Assembly: GCF_913775985.1 (NCBI RefSeq)
Contig: NZ_CAJYMB010000051.1
Coordinates: 1-64,000, forward strand
Source of the DNA: an uncultured Pluralibacter sp.
GTDB lineage: Bacteria > Pseudomonadota > Gammaproteobacteria > Enterobacterales > Enterobacteriaceae
Direction of reading: 5' to 3'
Length of the DNA stretch: 64,000 bases
Position numbers and translations under genes: made by a program. The notes under the pieces are model-generated. The model searched no databases, was not told the origin of the DNA, and was given only the letters and a program-made list of their open reading frames with translations. The first letter of the stretch is position 1. The number at the start of each line of letters is the position of its first letter. This document shows positions 37,945-46,468 of the stretch, one piece after another.

Positions 37945-39575
37945 GAGCGGCTCTCCTCTGCAACCATTTCAATCGCGTGACACGGGCACTGCTTAAAGCA
38001 GGCGGCGCAGCCGGTACACAAGCTGTAATCAAACTCGTAGCGCAGGCCTTTGCCGAGTTTGATCACCGCCCCTTCCGGGCAGGCGCCGTAGCAGCCGTCG
38101 CACTCAAAGCAGTTGCCGCACGAGTAGCAGCGCGCGGCTTCGTAGCGCGCCTGATCTGCCGTCAGACCGCCGATGATTTCGTCAAAGCCGGTGCGCGCTT
38201 CCGGGGCCATCACCGGCTGGCTTATGGCGTCGGCGTCGGTGTTGTACCAGAGGTGCAGGCCGGGATACTCCATCACCGGAACCGGCTCCGGCTTGTGGTA
38301 GGGACGATGGCGCAGCCAGCCGTCGATGTGGCGTGCCGCCTTCTTGCCGTGGCCGGTGGCGATGGTGACGGTGCGCTCGGAGGGCACCATGTCGCCCCCG
38401 GCGAAAATACCGGGCGCGCTGGTCATCATGTGCTCGTCCACGTCCACCACGCCGTCCTTGTGCAGCCGGATACCGGGAATGCGCTCCAGCACCGAAAGAT
38501 CCACATCCTGCCCGAGGGCCAGGATCAGGCTGTCGGCATTCAGGGTCTCGAAACGGCCGGTGGGCTGCGGGCGGCCGTTTTCGTCCAGCGCCATTTCCTC
38601 GACCGTCATGGTGGTGCTGTCGATATTGCGGATGGTGCGCAGCCAGTTGATCTTCACCCCTTCTTCGATAGCTTCGTCGGCTTCAAAGGCGTGGGCGGGC
38701 ATGTGATCCCGGTCGCGGCGGTAGATAATCATCACCTCTTCGGCCCCGAGGCGGCGGGCGGTGCGCGAGGCGTCCATTGCGGTGTTGCCGCCGCCGTAAA
38801 TAGCCACGCGCCGCCCGAGCTTGGGCGCTTCACCGCGCTCAACGGCGGAGAGATAGCTTACCGCATCAAGAATTTTGCCCGCTTCCCGGGCGGGAATATC
38901 GACCTTCTTCGCCAGGTGCGCGCCGATAGCCATGAATACGGCATCAAAGCCGCCTGCCTCTTTTTCCGCCAGCACATCTTCCACTTTGTGGTTCAGCCGC
39001 AGCGTAACGCCCGCGGCGAGGATCTGATCTATCTCCTTGTCGAGCACGTCACGCGGCATGCGGTAGGCCGGAATGCCAAAGCGCATCATCCCGCCGGCCA
39101 TCGGCCCCGCCTCGCGGATCTCCACCTCGTGGCCGAGGCGGCGCAGGTGCCAGGCGCAGGAGAGCCCGGAGGGGCCCGCGCCGATAATCAGCACGCGCTT
39201 GCCGCTGGGCCGGCTGTTCCATACCGGCTTCCAGCCATTTTGCAGCGCCATATCGCCGAGAAAGCGCTCCACGGCGTGGATGCTGACCGAGCGGTCTACC
39301 TGCGCGCGGTTGCAGCTGCTTTCGCAGGGGTGATAGCAGACGCGGCCGTGAACCGCGGGCATGGGATTATTTTCCACCAGGGTCTGCCACGCTTCCTGAT
39401 AGCGGCCCTCCTGTGCCAGGGAGAGCCAGGCCTGAATATTCTCACCGGCCGGGCAGGCATGGTTGCAGGGAGGCAGCGAGTCCTGATAAACCGGCCTGTG
39501 TTCACGCACCGGCCCGGTGCCGGTATGCCCGGCAAGATCCGGCGGCAGCGTCATATCTTTTTTGAGTTTGTTCAT
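37941..39575 (-). CDS. GltD-like FAD/NAD(P) oxidoreductase with FeS clusters
   Basis: The 544-residue protein resembles the small subunit of glutamate synthase and the C-terminal half of AegA/YgfT. An N-terminal cysteine domain (CNHAC at 37-41, CYHPCESSC at 80-88) would hold 4Fe-4S clusters. An FAD motif (IGAGPSGLSCAWHL near 131) and an NAD(P)H motif (YGGGNTAMDASRTARRLG near 268) follow. The C-terminus has a CYSCGNCFECDGC block and a ferredoxin motif CTGCAACFKQCPC. Directly coupled to nifJ, it probably moves electrons between reduced ferredoxin or PFOR and NAD(P)H. Partner and direction are inference. Confidence 0.85.
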   Translation of the reverse strand: MNKLKKDMTLPPDLAGHTGTGPVREHRPVYQDSLPPCNHACPAGENIQAWLSLAQEGRYQEAWQTLVENNPMPAVHGRVCYHPCESSCNRAQVDRSVSIHAVERFLGDMALQNGWKPVWNSRPSGKRVLIIGAGPSGLSCAWHLRRLGHEVEIREAGPMAGGMMRFGIPAYRMPRDVLDKEIDQILAAGVTLRLNHKVEDVLAEKEAGGFDAVFMAIGAHLAKKVDIPAREAGKILDAVSYLSAVERGEAPKLGRRVAIYGGGNTAMDASRTARRLGAEEVMIIYRRDRDHMPAHAFEADEAIEEGVKINWLRTIRNIDSTTMTVEEMALDENGRPQPTGRFETLNADSLILALGQDVDLSVLERIPGIRLHKDGVVDVDEHMMTSAPGIFAGGDMVPSERTVTIATGHGKKAARHIDGWLRHRPYHKPEPVPVMEYPGLHLWYNTDADAISQPVMAPEARTGFDEIIGGLTADQARYEAARCYSCGNCFECDGCYGACPEGAVIKLGKGLRYEFDYSLCTGCAACFKQCPCHAIEMVAEESRS

Positions 39576-40223
39576 AACATTGCTTATTTCTTATGGTTGT
39601 TATTAACAACGGGTTATTATTCTCCTCCGCGTGAAATATAAGTGATAACCACTATCATTTATATTTGGATGATAATCGAGGTGGTGATTTATCACCTCAA
39701 TTATCAACGGAGGAAACGAAATTCAGACAATATTCATCGCTATAGTTATCGTTGGTTTCAGGAAGGTATGACAGGTATTTAATGATGCAAATCGTTAAAA
39801 GGGAATATGCTGAATACTGTCACTGTAAATCAAGCAAGCGCTGTGCCAGTAACAGATGAAGATTCGGCCTGAGTATTATCCTGTGAACCGCATTACAAAC
39901 TTGATGTATATCGGGCTGTTGCGTGCAGGAAAATTATCGCGAGCACTACCGATTTTTTATTAAATTGAGAGGGTAATTATCATAATGATAACTACTGACA
40001 AAAAAGTAAGTAGGCGGAAAGATAATAAATCTCTTTCTTGCTACAGGGAGAAGCAGGGCGAACTGAAATATTTATATACCTTAAATAATTCGGGTATGGC
40101 CAGCGCGCTGACAGTCTGGATCATGACGGCGAGAGACATTCTGTCATTGATCCAGGTGACTGGGTTAGCAGGTCCCGCTGCTTTAAGCTGCGGGTACAGC
40201 ATGCCTGCAAGGTTTATCGATTT
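39576..40223. promoter_or_regulatory. Long AT-rich region upstream of the PFOR operon with TGATAA/TTATCA repeats
   Basis: This 648-base stretch is non-coding. It holds several copies of TGATAA or its complement (39643, 39670, 39689, 39701, 39977, 39986), including the perfect palindromes GGTGAT-TT-ATCACC at 39683-39696 and TTATCAT-A-ATGATAA at 39977-39991, and TGATA-ACCAC-TATCA at 39643-39657. GATAACCACTATCATTTAT at 39644-39662 matches 12 of 19 bases of the Fur box by my count. A 96-codon frame at 39985-40275 runs into the 3' end of the symporter gene and is not believed. Confidence 0.5.
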
Positions 40224-41615
40224 TCAGTTTTGCCGTGCGGTGCGGTGTTTTACCCACGTCCAGCTCAGCAAATAGGTTATCAGGCTTGCCAGCGCCCCGA
40301 TGATAATGGCGAAAATCCCCCAGGGCTGACCAATAAGCTGCCAGATAAGTCCGCAAAGGGTTCCTGCCACGATTGAAATAAATCCGGACTGGCGCGGCGG
40401 CGTATCGCAAAGCAGGCCAAACAGGTATGCCGCGAACGGGCCGGTAGCGCGGATGGTAAACGCAAAAACCAGCAGCTCGATGATTTGCTGGCTTAACAGG
40501 GCAATAGCGATGCCGAGGGCGCCGACGATGAGCACCACGATGCGGCTGTTGCGCAGCTCCTGTCCGCCACCCGCCGCCGCGGGATTCAGGTAGCCGTAAT
40601 AGATATCCTTGACGCTAATACTGGCGGCTCCCAGCAGGTCTCCGGAGCCGCTCGACATGGTAGCGAACAGCACTGCAGAAAGCACAAGACCGGCGAACAG
40701 CGGCGGCAGCTGCCCGGTAGCCAGCGTGGCCAGCGCTTCATTGGCCGGAATGTTGGGATAAAGCACGAATGCCAGAAGACCGAAAATGGCCGGTACAAAA
40801 GCGTACAGCACCATCACCACGCCGCACAGCAGCGCGCCTTTAATCGCCACCTTCTCATTACGGGCGGAGTAAAAGCGTTGTACAGCCTCCTGGCCGGTAC
40901 AAAAGGTCATAAAGTACATGACGATAAGGCCAATAATGGTTCCCCAGCCGAGCTTTGTGGTAGCCAGTTTTTCTGCTGGAAGATGAGTTGAAAGCAGGGC
41001 GACACCTTCCGGATGGTGCCAAAAAATATAAACAATCCCGAGGCCAAAGCCGAAGACGATGATAAAGAACTGGATAAAGTCGGTCATGGTCAGGCTCCAC
41101 ATTCCGCCGACCCAGGTATAAAACACCAGCAGCGCCCCGGCCAGTATTACCGCCAGCGTAAAGTTAATGTTGAGCAGCACGCTGACGATAGTGGCGCAGG
41201 CGGTAATTTGCGCGGCCGAAAGTGCAATCAGCGATATCACCGACAGGACGCTGGTGACGACGTGGCTCGGCCTGCCGTAAATCTTGCCGATAATCTCCGG
41301 CACCGTTGTCGCCATCGAGCGGCGCATATACGGAGCAATGAACGCCACCAGAAAGATACCGATACCGGTGGCGATAACGTACCAGGCGGCGGAGAGTCCC
41401 CATTCGCCGTAGGCTTTGGCGGTCACCCCAATGGTGCTGCCGCCGCCGATTTCCGTCGCGGCCAGCGTTCCCGCCAGCATTAACGTGCCCAGCCGCCGAC
41501 CGGCCAGATGGTAATCGTCAGAATTACTGATTCTCGTTTTGGCATACAGCGCTACGCCAATCATCAGCACGATATAGACAACAATAGTTGTCATAATAAT
41601 GACATGCGCACTCAT
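40224..41615 (-). CDS. Sodium:solute symporter (SSF) family transporter
   Basis: The 463-residue inner-membrane protein has about 13 hydrophobic segments and the SSF marks: DDYHLAGRRLGTLMLAGTLAA near the N-terminus (with the TEIGGGST sodium-site loop) and the RFYSARNEKVAIKGAL signature region near residue 245, followed by SAVLFATMSSGSGDLLGAAS, whose Ser/Thr residues line the second sodium site. The solute is unknown. It is divergent from the M20 amidohydrolase, with which it shares 314 bases of control region; the pair may import and cleave one N-acylated or amide compound. Confidence 0.88.
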   Translation of the reverse strand: MSAHVIIMTTIVVYIVLMIGVALYAKTRISNSDDYHLAGRRLGTLMLAGTLAATEIGGGSTIGVTAKAYGEWGLSAAWYVIATGIGIFLVAFIAPYMRRSMATTVPEIIGKIYGRPSHVVTSVLSVISLIALSAAQITACATIVSVLLNINFTLAVILAGALLVFYTWVGGMWSLTMTDFIQFFIIVFGFGLGIVYIFWHHPEGVALLSTHLPAEKLATTKLGWGTIIGLIVMYFMTFCTGQEAVQRFYSARNEKVAIKGALLCGVVMVLYAFVPAIFGLLAFVLYPNIPANEALATLATGQLPPLFAGLVLSAVLFATMSSGSGDLLGAASISVKDIYYGYLNPAAAGGGQELRNSRIVVLIVGALGIAIALLSQQIIELLVFAFTIRATGPFAAYLFGLLCDTPPRQSGFISIVAGTLCGLIWQLIGQPWGIFAIIIGALASLITYLLSWTWVKHRTARQN

Positions 41616-41929
41616 GTTATTCTCCCGATAGTTATTATGCTGGAGTTAATGCAATGCGCGTGCTGATAAAAGGGTGAGGACACAAAAGAGAAATAAAATG
41701 TGATGTCGCTCGAAAACAGAATGGGAAAGCGCGGTTTAATAATTTCAATCTGTATTTAGATGTAAATTTATATATTTATCATTGCGATCTTTAATTATCA
41801 GGATAGAGGTTTTCACTGTCATATTGATATTTATCACCGTCCAAAAGGAAAGTTTCTGCCGCCGCGGGCGCGCATGACGCTGGCACGATTAATGCTGTAA
41901 TTCAGTATGGTTTCATTAAGGAGAACGTG
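41616..41929. promoter_or_regulatory. Divergent promoter region symporter / amidohydrolase
   Basis: These 314 bases are AT-rich and hold no gene. TTATCA occurs at 41776, 41795 and 41831, and ATTTATCACC at 41829-41838 repeats exactly a segment at 39687-39696 upstream of the PFOR operon. AAGGAG (41918-41923) is the amidohydrolase ribosome-binding site. The shared decamer suggests a common regulator. Confidence 0.45.
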
Positions 41930-43090
41930 ATGGAAAATATCGACTGGCAGCGGCTGGAAAAACAGCTTGCCGGGTGGCGCGCCGCCATCCACCGCTATCC
42001 GGAGTTGTCGCATCAGGAGACGGTGACAACCGACTATATTGCGCAGCAGCTCTCCCGCTACCCGGAGCTGGAGATTACCCGCCCGGCGGCGACCGGGCTG
42101 GTGGTGCGATTAAAAGGCGCGAGCTCAGGGCATACCGTGGCCTTTCGCGCCGATATTGACGCTCTGCCGGTGGAAGAGAAAAGTGGCCTGGCCTGCGCGT
42201 CTACCCGGCCGGGTCTGATGCACGCCTGCGGTCACGACATGCACAGCGCTATGCTGATGGGCGCGGCCAGCACGCTGGCGCAGCGCCAGACGTCGCTGAA
42301 AGGGGAGGCGGTATTCATTTTTCAACGCGGGGAGGAGATGTCCCCCGGCGGCGCGAAGGAGCTGGTAGATGCCGGCGTGCTGGCGGACGTAGAAATGTTC
42401 TTCGCCCTGCACGTCCAGCCAACGCTCCCCAGCGGCACGATTGCGCTCAGGCGGGGAGTTGCCACCTCCAACCGCGATACGTTTCATATTCATATTGAAG
42501 GCAGGGGCGGCCACAGCTCGATGCCACATTTAATTATCGACCCGCTAATTGCCGCATCCGCAACGGTGCAGGCGCTGCAGAGTATTGTTTCCCGTGAGAT
42601 AAGCCCCCGGGAGTCGGCGGTAATATCCATCTGCAGCCTGATCTGTGGCGACGGCACCACGGCCGCCATTCCCAATGATGCCCGCCTCTGCGGCACGACC
42701 CGAACCTTTACGCCGCGGGTACGCCAGCAGATTAAAGAGGCGATGCCGCGCATTGTGCAGGATGTTGCCCGGGCGCACCGCTGCCGGGGAGAGGTGATTT
42801 TTGACGAGTGGGACTACTCGGCTATCGTCAATGACGAGGCGCTGTGCGATCTTGCCGCCGCAGCGGCTGGCGAAACGGGGCTTTATCAGGAGGAAGACGC
42901 GCCGGCGTTTGTCGGGGAGGACTTTTCCGAGTACCGGGCTATTGCGCCGGTCTGCTTTGCCTGGCTCGGGGCCGCCCGGGAGGGGGAAGAGCGGGCCCCG
43001 CTGCACAACTCTTATTTCAATCCCGATGAAGCCGCGCTGCTGCACGGCACCCGCTATTATTTGAGTCTGGCGCAGAAGCTGCTGATGTAA
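41930..43090 (+). CDS. M20-family amidohydrolase (hippurate/N-acyl amino acid hydrolase type)
   Basis: The 386-residue cytoplasmic enzyme starts MENIDWQRLEKQ at 41930, 6 bases after AAGGAG; a GTG one codon upstream is too close. M20D metal ligands are seen: the Cys-His pair in MHACGHDMHSAM near residue 102, the acidic pair in QRGEEMSPGGA with the catalytic Glu, the His in ALHVQP, and the final His in LHNSYFNPDEA. The lid domain has EGRGGHSSMP. The family cleaves N-acyl amino acids, hippurate, indoleacetyl conjugates or related amides. It is the last gene of the accessory island. Confidence 0.9.
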   Translation: MENIDWQRLEKQLAGWRAAIHRYPELSHQETVTTDYIAQQLSRYPELEITRPAATGLVVRLKGASSGHTVAFRADIDALPVEEKSGLACASTRPGLMHACGHDMHSAMLMGAASTLAQRQTSLKGEAVFIFQRGEEMSPGGAKELVDAGVLADVEMFFALHVQPTLPSGTIALRRGVATSNRDTFHIHIEGRGGHSSMPHLIIDPLIAASATVQALQSIVSREISPRESAVISICSLICGDGTTAAIPNDARLCGTTRTFTPRVRQQIKEAMPRIVQDVARAHRCRGEVIFDEWDYSAIVNDEALCDLAAAAAGETGLYQEEDAPAFVGEDFSEYRAIAPVCFAWLGAAREGEERAPLHNSYFNPDEAALLHGTRYYLSLAQKLLM

Positions 43091-43126
43091 GTGATGCGGT
43101 GGCATGCCCGCGTAGTCATTCGAAAA

Positions 43127-43156
43127 ATGCCCCGGCAGCTCGCGGTGCCGGGGCAT
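43127..43156 (+). terminator. Hairpin after the amidohydrolase gene
   Basis: ATGCCCCGGCA (43127-43137) pairs perfectly with 43146-43156. It lies 36 bases past the stop. The plus-strand tail is AAATTAC, so it is not a standard U-tract terminator, though the stem is very stable. Confidence 0.6.
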
Positions 43157-43170
43157 AAATTACGGGCATA

Positions 43171-43194
43171 AAAAAGCCGGGAATCAAACCCGGC
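43171..43194 (-). terminator. Terminator of infA
   Basis: GCCGGG (43176-43181) pairs with CCCGGC (43189-43194). On the minus strand it is followed by five T. It lies 33 bases past the infA stop. In E. coli the tRNA-Ser gene serW lies in this interval between clpA and infA; it is not here. Confidence 0.75.
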
Positions 43195-43227
43195 CTTATG
43201 TTGATTACCCCATGGGTATCACTTTAA

Positions 43228-43449
<222 letters not shown>

Positions 43450-43717
43450 GTCCTCGGGGGTATCACTACCATAGTTTTTAACCGGCAAGATAATGCCGAA
43501 ATTCAGTAATTAAGTAAAGATTTACCGGTCATCTTTCCAGTTTGGTGACGATCGGCAGGCTGAGATCGTTTCTGCGCATTACCCGGGGGTCGCACGAAAA
43601 CCGTGTGACGCGAGTGCAAACCAAGAGAGGAGAGTCCTGAAACGGCGGCAGGGCAACGGGCAGAAACGACGTGCGGGCGGCATTATATCACCCTGATAAA
43701 AAATGTGCCGAAAACAT

Positions 43718-44422
43718 TTAATCAAAAGGCGAAAAGAGCACTCGCGGTATCCAAAAGTGCGGGGGAAGGGACAGCGCCCGCAGCTCGGCCAGCTGTTCCA
43801 GATACGCTTTGCGCGGGATCTCTATCGCTCCCAGCGAGGCGGTATGATTGTTAAGCACCTGACAGTCCAGCAGCCTGCCGCCGTTCTGTGCAAAGGCCCG
43901 ACAGAAGACCAGCAGGGCGCTTTTGGACGCGTTCTCGGCCCGGCTGAACATGGACTCGCCGCAAAACAGCGCGCCCTGTACCACGCCGTACATGCCGCCC
44001 ACCAGCTCATCCCCGCGCCAGACCTCAACCGAGTGGGCGTGGCCCAGCTCGTGCAGGCGGTGATAAGCCTGCAAAATACTGTCGGTTATCCACGTGCCCT
44101 CATCGCGCTCTTCGGCGCAGCCGTGGATGACCCGCTCGAAGGCGTGGTTGAGCGTAATGCGGTACGGCGAAGATTTGTGGAAGCGCTTCATGCTGCGGCT
44201 GAGGTGAAATTGGTCCGGCCACAATACTGCACGCGGATCCGGCGACCACCACAGAATCGGATCGCCCGGGGAAAACCACGGGAAAATACCCTGTTGATAG
44301 GCCATCAGCAGGCGGGCCGGGCTAAGATCGCCGCCCAGCGCCAGCAGCCCGTTAGGCTCACGCAGCGCGCCCTCCGGTGATGGAAAGGCAAGGGTATTAC
44401 GTGACAGCTGAACCAGACGCAT
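43718..44422 (-). CDS. aat: Leucyl/phenylalanyl-tRNA-protein transferase
   Basis: Aat adds Leu or Phe to proteins with N-terminal Lys or Arg, creating N-degrons read by ClpS. The 234 residues equal the E. coli length. Typical parts are [68 protein letters not shown] and the catalytic-site [19 protein letters not shown], here quoted in pieces of the conserved fold. It is upstream of infA on the same strand. Confidence 0.98.
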   Translation of the reverse strand: MRLVQLSRNTLAFPSPEGALREPNGLLALGGDLSPARLLMAYQQGIFPWFSPGDPILWWSPDPRAVLWPDQFHLSRSMKRFHKSSPYRITLNHAFERVIHGCAEERDEGTWITDSILQAYHRLHELGHAHSVEVWRGDELVGGMYGVVQGALFCGESMFSRAENASKSALLVFCRAFAQNGGRLLDCQVLNNHTASLGAIEIPRKAYLEQLAELRALSLPPHFWIPRVLFSPFD

Positions 44423-44746
44423 GCTTCATAACTCCGGGCCTGATAGTGATAGAAAGCGTAGCCTAAATTCGCTGTCGGAACTGGTGCTACGCCCGCGTCT
44501 GTTCAGCAATTTGGCGTGCTTAACATGCGCAATAATTTGCGGGTTGTCTACCAGAATTATGTGGCGAAAAAAGTGCTGCGTCGGGTGATGCATTTTTGAT
44601 ATTTATCGGACGTAAGTATTGACGCTGTTGGGGAGTAATACGGTGCGTGCTGGAAGGTGCTTACCCACGTTTAAATATTGAAAGCGCGCCTGTGCAGATA
44701 AGCAGCAACAGGCGAGCTCAGGATAGACCGCCTGTTGCTGGCGCCG
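44423..44746. other. Intergenic region aat / cydC with a 12-bp stem
   Basis: No gene is seen in these 324 bases. CAGCAACAGGCG (44703-44714) pairs perfectly with 44729-44740, 7 bases past the cydC stop, and probably ends the cydDC transcript, although no T-run follows on the minus strand. The aat promoter must lie in 44423-44560. Confidence 0.6.
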
Positions 44747-46468
44747 CTACAGCCGCTGCTTAAACTGGTAGTAGCGCCCGCGCTGGCGCAGCAGCTCTGC
44801 GTGAGTGCCGCGCTCAGTAATCTCGCCATTATCCATCACAACGATTTGCTCAAAATTATCCAGACCGCGCAGGCGGTGAGTCACCATCAGCACGGTTTTA
44901 TCCCGCATTGCGTCCTGGATCAGGTTGAGGATCTGGCTTTCCGTTTCCGCATCCAGTCCTTCGGTTGGCTCGTCGAGCAGCATCAGCGGCGCGTCGTGCA
45001 GCAGGGCGCGGGCGATAGCAAGGCGGCGCAGCTCGCCGCCGGAGAGCTGGCGTCCGCCTTCGCCGAGCCAGCTGTTCAGGCCACTGTCGTCGAGCAGTTT
45101 TTCCAGCCCGGTGCGCCGTAGCGCATCAGCAAGCTGTTGGTCGGAAGCCGACGGTGCGGCCAGCAGCAGGTTATCGCGCAGGGTAGCGCTAAACAGGTGT
45201 ACGCGCTGGGGCACGACGCTCATGCTGGCGCGCAGCGCCTCTTCGCTAAGCCCGGCTAGCGGCACGCCGTTAATTTTCAGTTCGCCCTGCTCAGGATCCC
45301 AGGCGCGGGTGATTAGCTGCAGCAGAGTGGACTTTCCGCAGCCGGTACGGCCGAGAATGGCTACGTGCTGGCCGGCCGGCACCGCCAGGCTAAGATCGCG
45401 GATCGCGGGCTGCACCTGCTGCGGATAGTGAAAAGAGAGATTATCCAGCGTTAGCTCAACGCGAGCGGGCGCAGCGCCGTCGCGCGCCGGGAAGGTGACC
45501 TCCGGCTGCTGGTCGATAATTTGCGTAATGCGCAGCGCGGAGGCCATCACCTGGCCCAGATGCTGGAACGCGCCGGTAACCGGCGCAAGCGCTTCAAAGG
45601 CCGCAAGGGCGCAGAACACAAACAGGGCAATCAGCGCCCCGGGCTGGGTGCTGTCGCCGACGCCGGCAGAGGCCATCCACAGCATTGCAAGCACCGCGGC
45701 ACCGCCGATCAGCAGCATTACCACCTGCGACAGTGCGGTTAGCTCAGCCTGCCGGCGCTGGGCGTCGTACCAGGCCTGTTCTGTATGGGTCATCGCCTCG
45801 CGGTAGCGCTGGCTGGCGCCGAAGATAGAGAGCTCGGCCTGCCCCTGTAGCCAGCCGGTCAGCGCCTGGCGATACTGTCCCCGCAGCCCGGTCAGGCTTT
45901 CGCCGACGGGCTTGCCGGCGCGATAAAACAGCGGCGGCAGCAGCAGCAGCGTCAGCAGCATAATGCCGCCAAGGGTCAGCGCCAGCCCGATATCCAGAAA
46001 ACTCAGCCCTGCGGTGACCACAATAATGACAACCAGCGCGCCGGCGAGGGGAGAGATAACCCGCAGATAAAGGTGATCCAGCGTGTCGACATCGGCCACC
46101 ACGCGGTTAAGCAGGTCGCCCTGGCGAAACTTCGCCAGCCCGGCAGGTGAAAGCGGCAGCAGTTTGCTGAAGGTAAACACCCGCAGATGTTCAAGCACGC
46201 GAAACGTTGCATCGTGACTCACCAGCCGCTCAAAATAGCGTCCGGCGGTGCGAATAATGGCGGCCCCGCGCACGCCGGCCGCCGGCAGCATATAGTTGAA
46301 GCTGTAAAGACCGCTGACGCCAACCACCGCCGAGGCTGACAGAAACCAGCCGGAAAGGGTCAGCAGACCGATACTGGCGAGCAAAGTGATAATCGCCAGC
46401 ACTACGCCGAGTAGCAGCAGCCACTTGTGCCGTTTGTACAGCGCCAGATAGGGGGCCAGTACGCGCAT
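44747..46468 (-). CDS. cydC: Glutathione/L-cysteine ABC exporter subunit CydC
   Basis: CydC pairs with CydD in the inner membrane to export cysteine and glutathione to the periplasm, which is needed for assembly of cytochrome bd and c-type cytochromes. The 573 residues carry an N-terminal six-helix membrane domain and a C-terminal ATPase (Walker A GRTGCGKSTLLQL, signature LSGGELRRLAIARALL, Walker B LMLLDEPTEGLD). The start codon follows the cydD stop with no gap (TAAATG), so translation is coupled. Confidence 0.97.
   Translation of the reverse strand: MRVLAPYLALYKRHKWLLLLGVVLAIITLLASIGLLTLSGWFLSASAVVGVSGLYSFNYMLPAAGVRGAAIIRTAGRYFERLVSHDATFRVLEHLRVFTFSKLLPLSPAGLAKFRQGDLLNRVVADVDTLDHLYLRVISPLAGALVVIIVVTAGLSFLDIGLALTLGGIMLLTLLLLPPLFYRAGKPVGESLTGLRGQYRQALTGWLQGQAELSIFGASQRYREAMTHTEQAWYDAQRRQAELTALSQVVMLLIGGAAVLAMLWMASAGVGDSTQPGALIALFVFCALAAFEALAPVTGAFQHLGQVMASALRITQIIDQQPEVTFPARDGAAPARVELTLDNLSFHYPQQVQPAIRDLSLAVPAGQHVAILGRTGCGKSTLLQLITRAWDPEQGELKINGVPLAGLSEEALRASMSVVPQRVHLFSATLRDNLLLAAPSASDQQLADALRRTGLEKLLDDSGLNSWLGEGGRQLSGGELRRLAIARALLHDAPLMLLDEPTEGLDAETESQILNLIQDAMRDKTVLMVTHRLRGLDNFEQIVVMDNGEITERGTHAELLRQRGRYYQFKQRL

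Noticed and set aside
39985-40275. A 96-codon plus-strand frame upstream of the PFOR operon
   Set aside because: No ribosome-binding site, atypical composition, and its 3' part runs antisense into the end of the symporter gene.
21407-43227. Integrase, transposase or insertion-sequence ends bounding the island
   Set aside because: No recombinase gene or paired terminal repeats were seen at either border.
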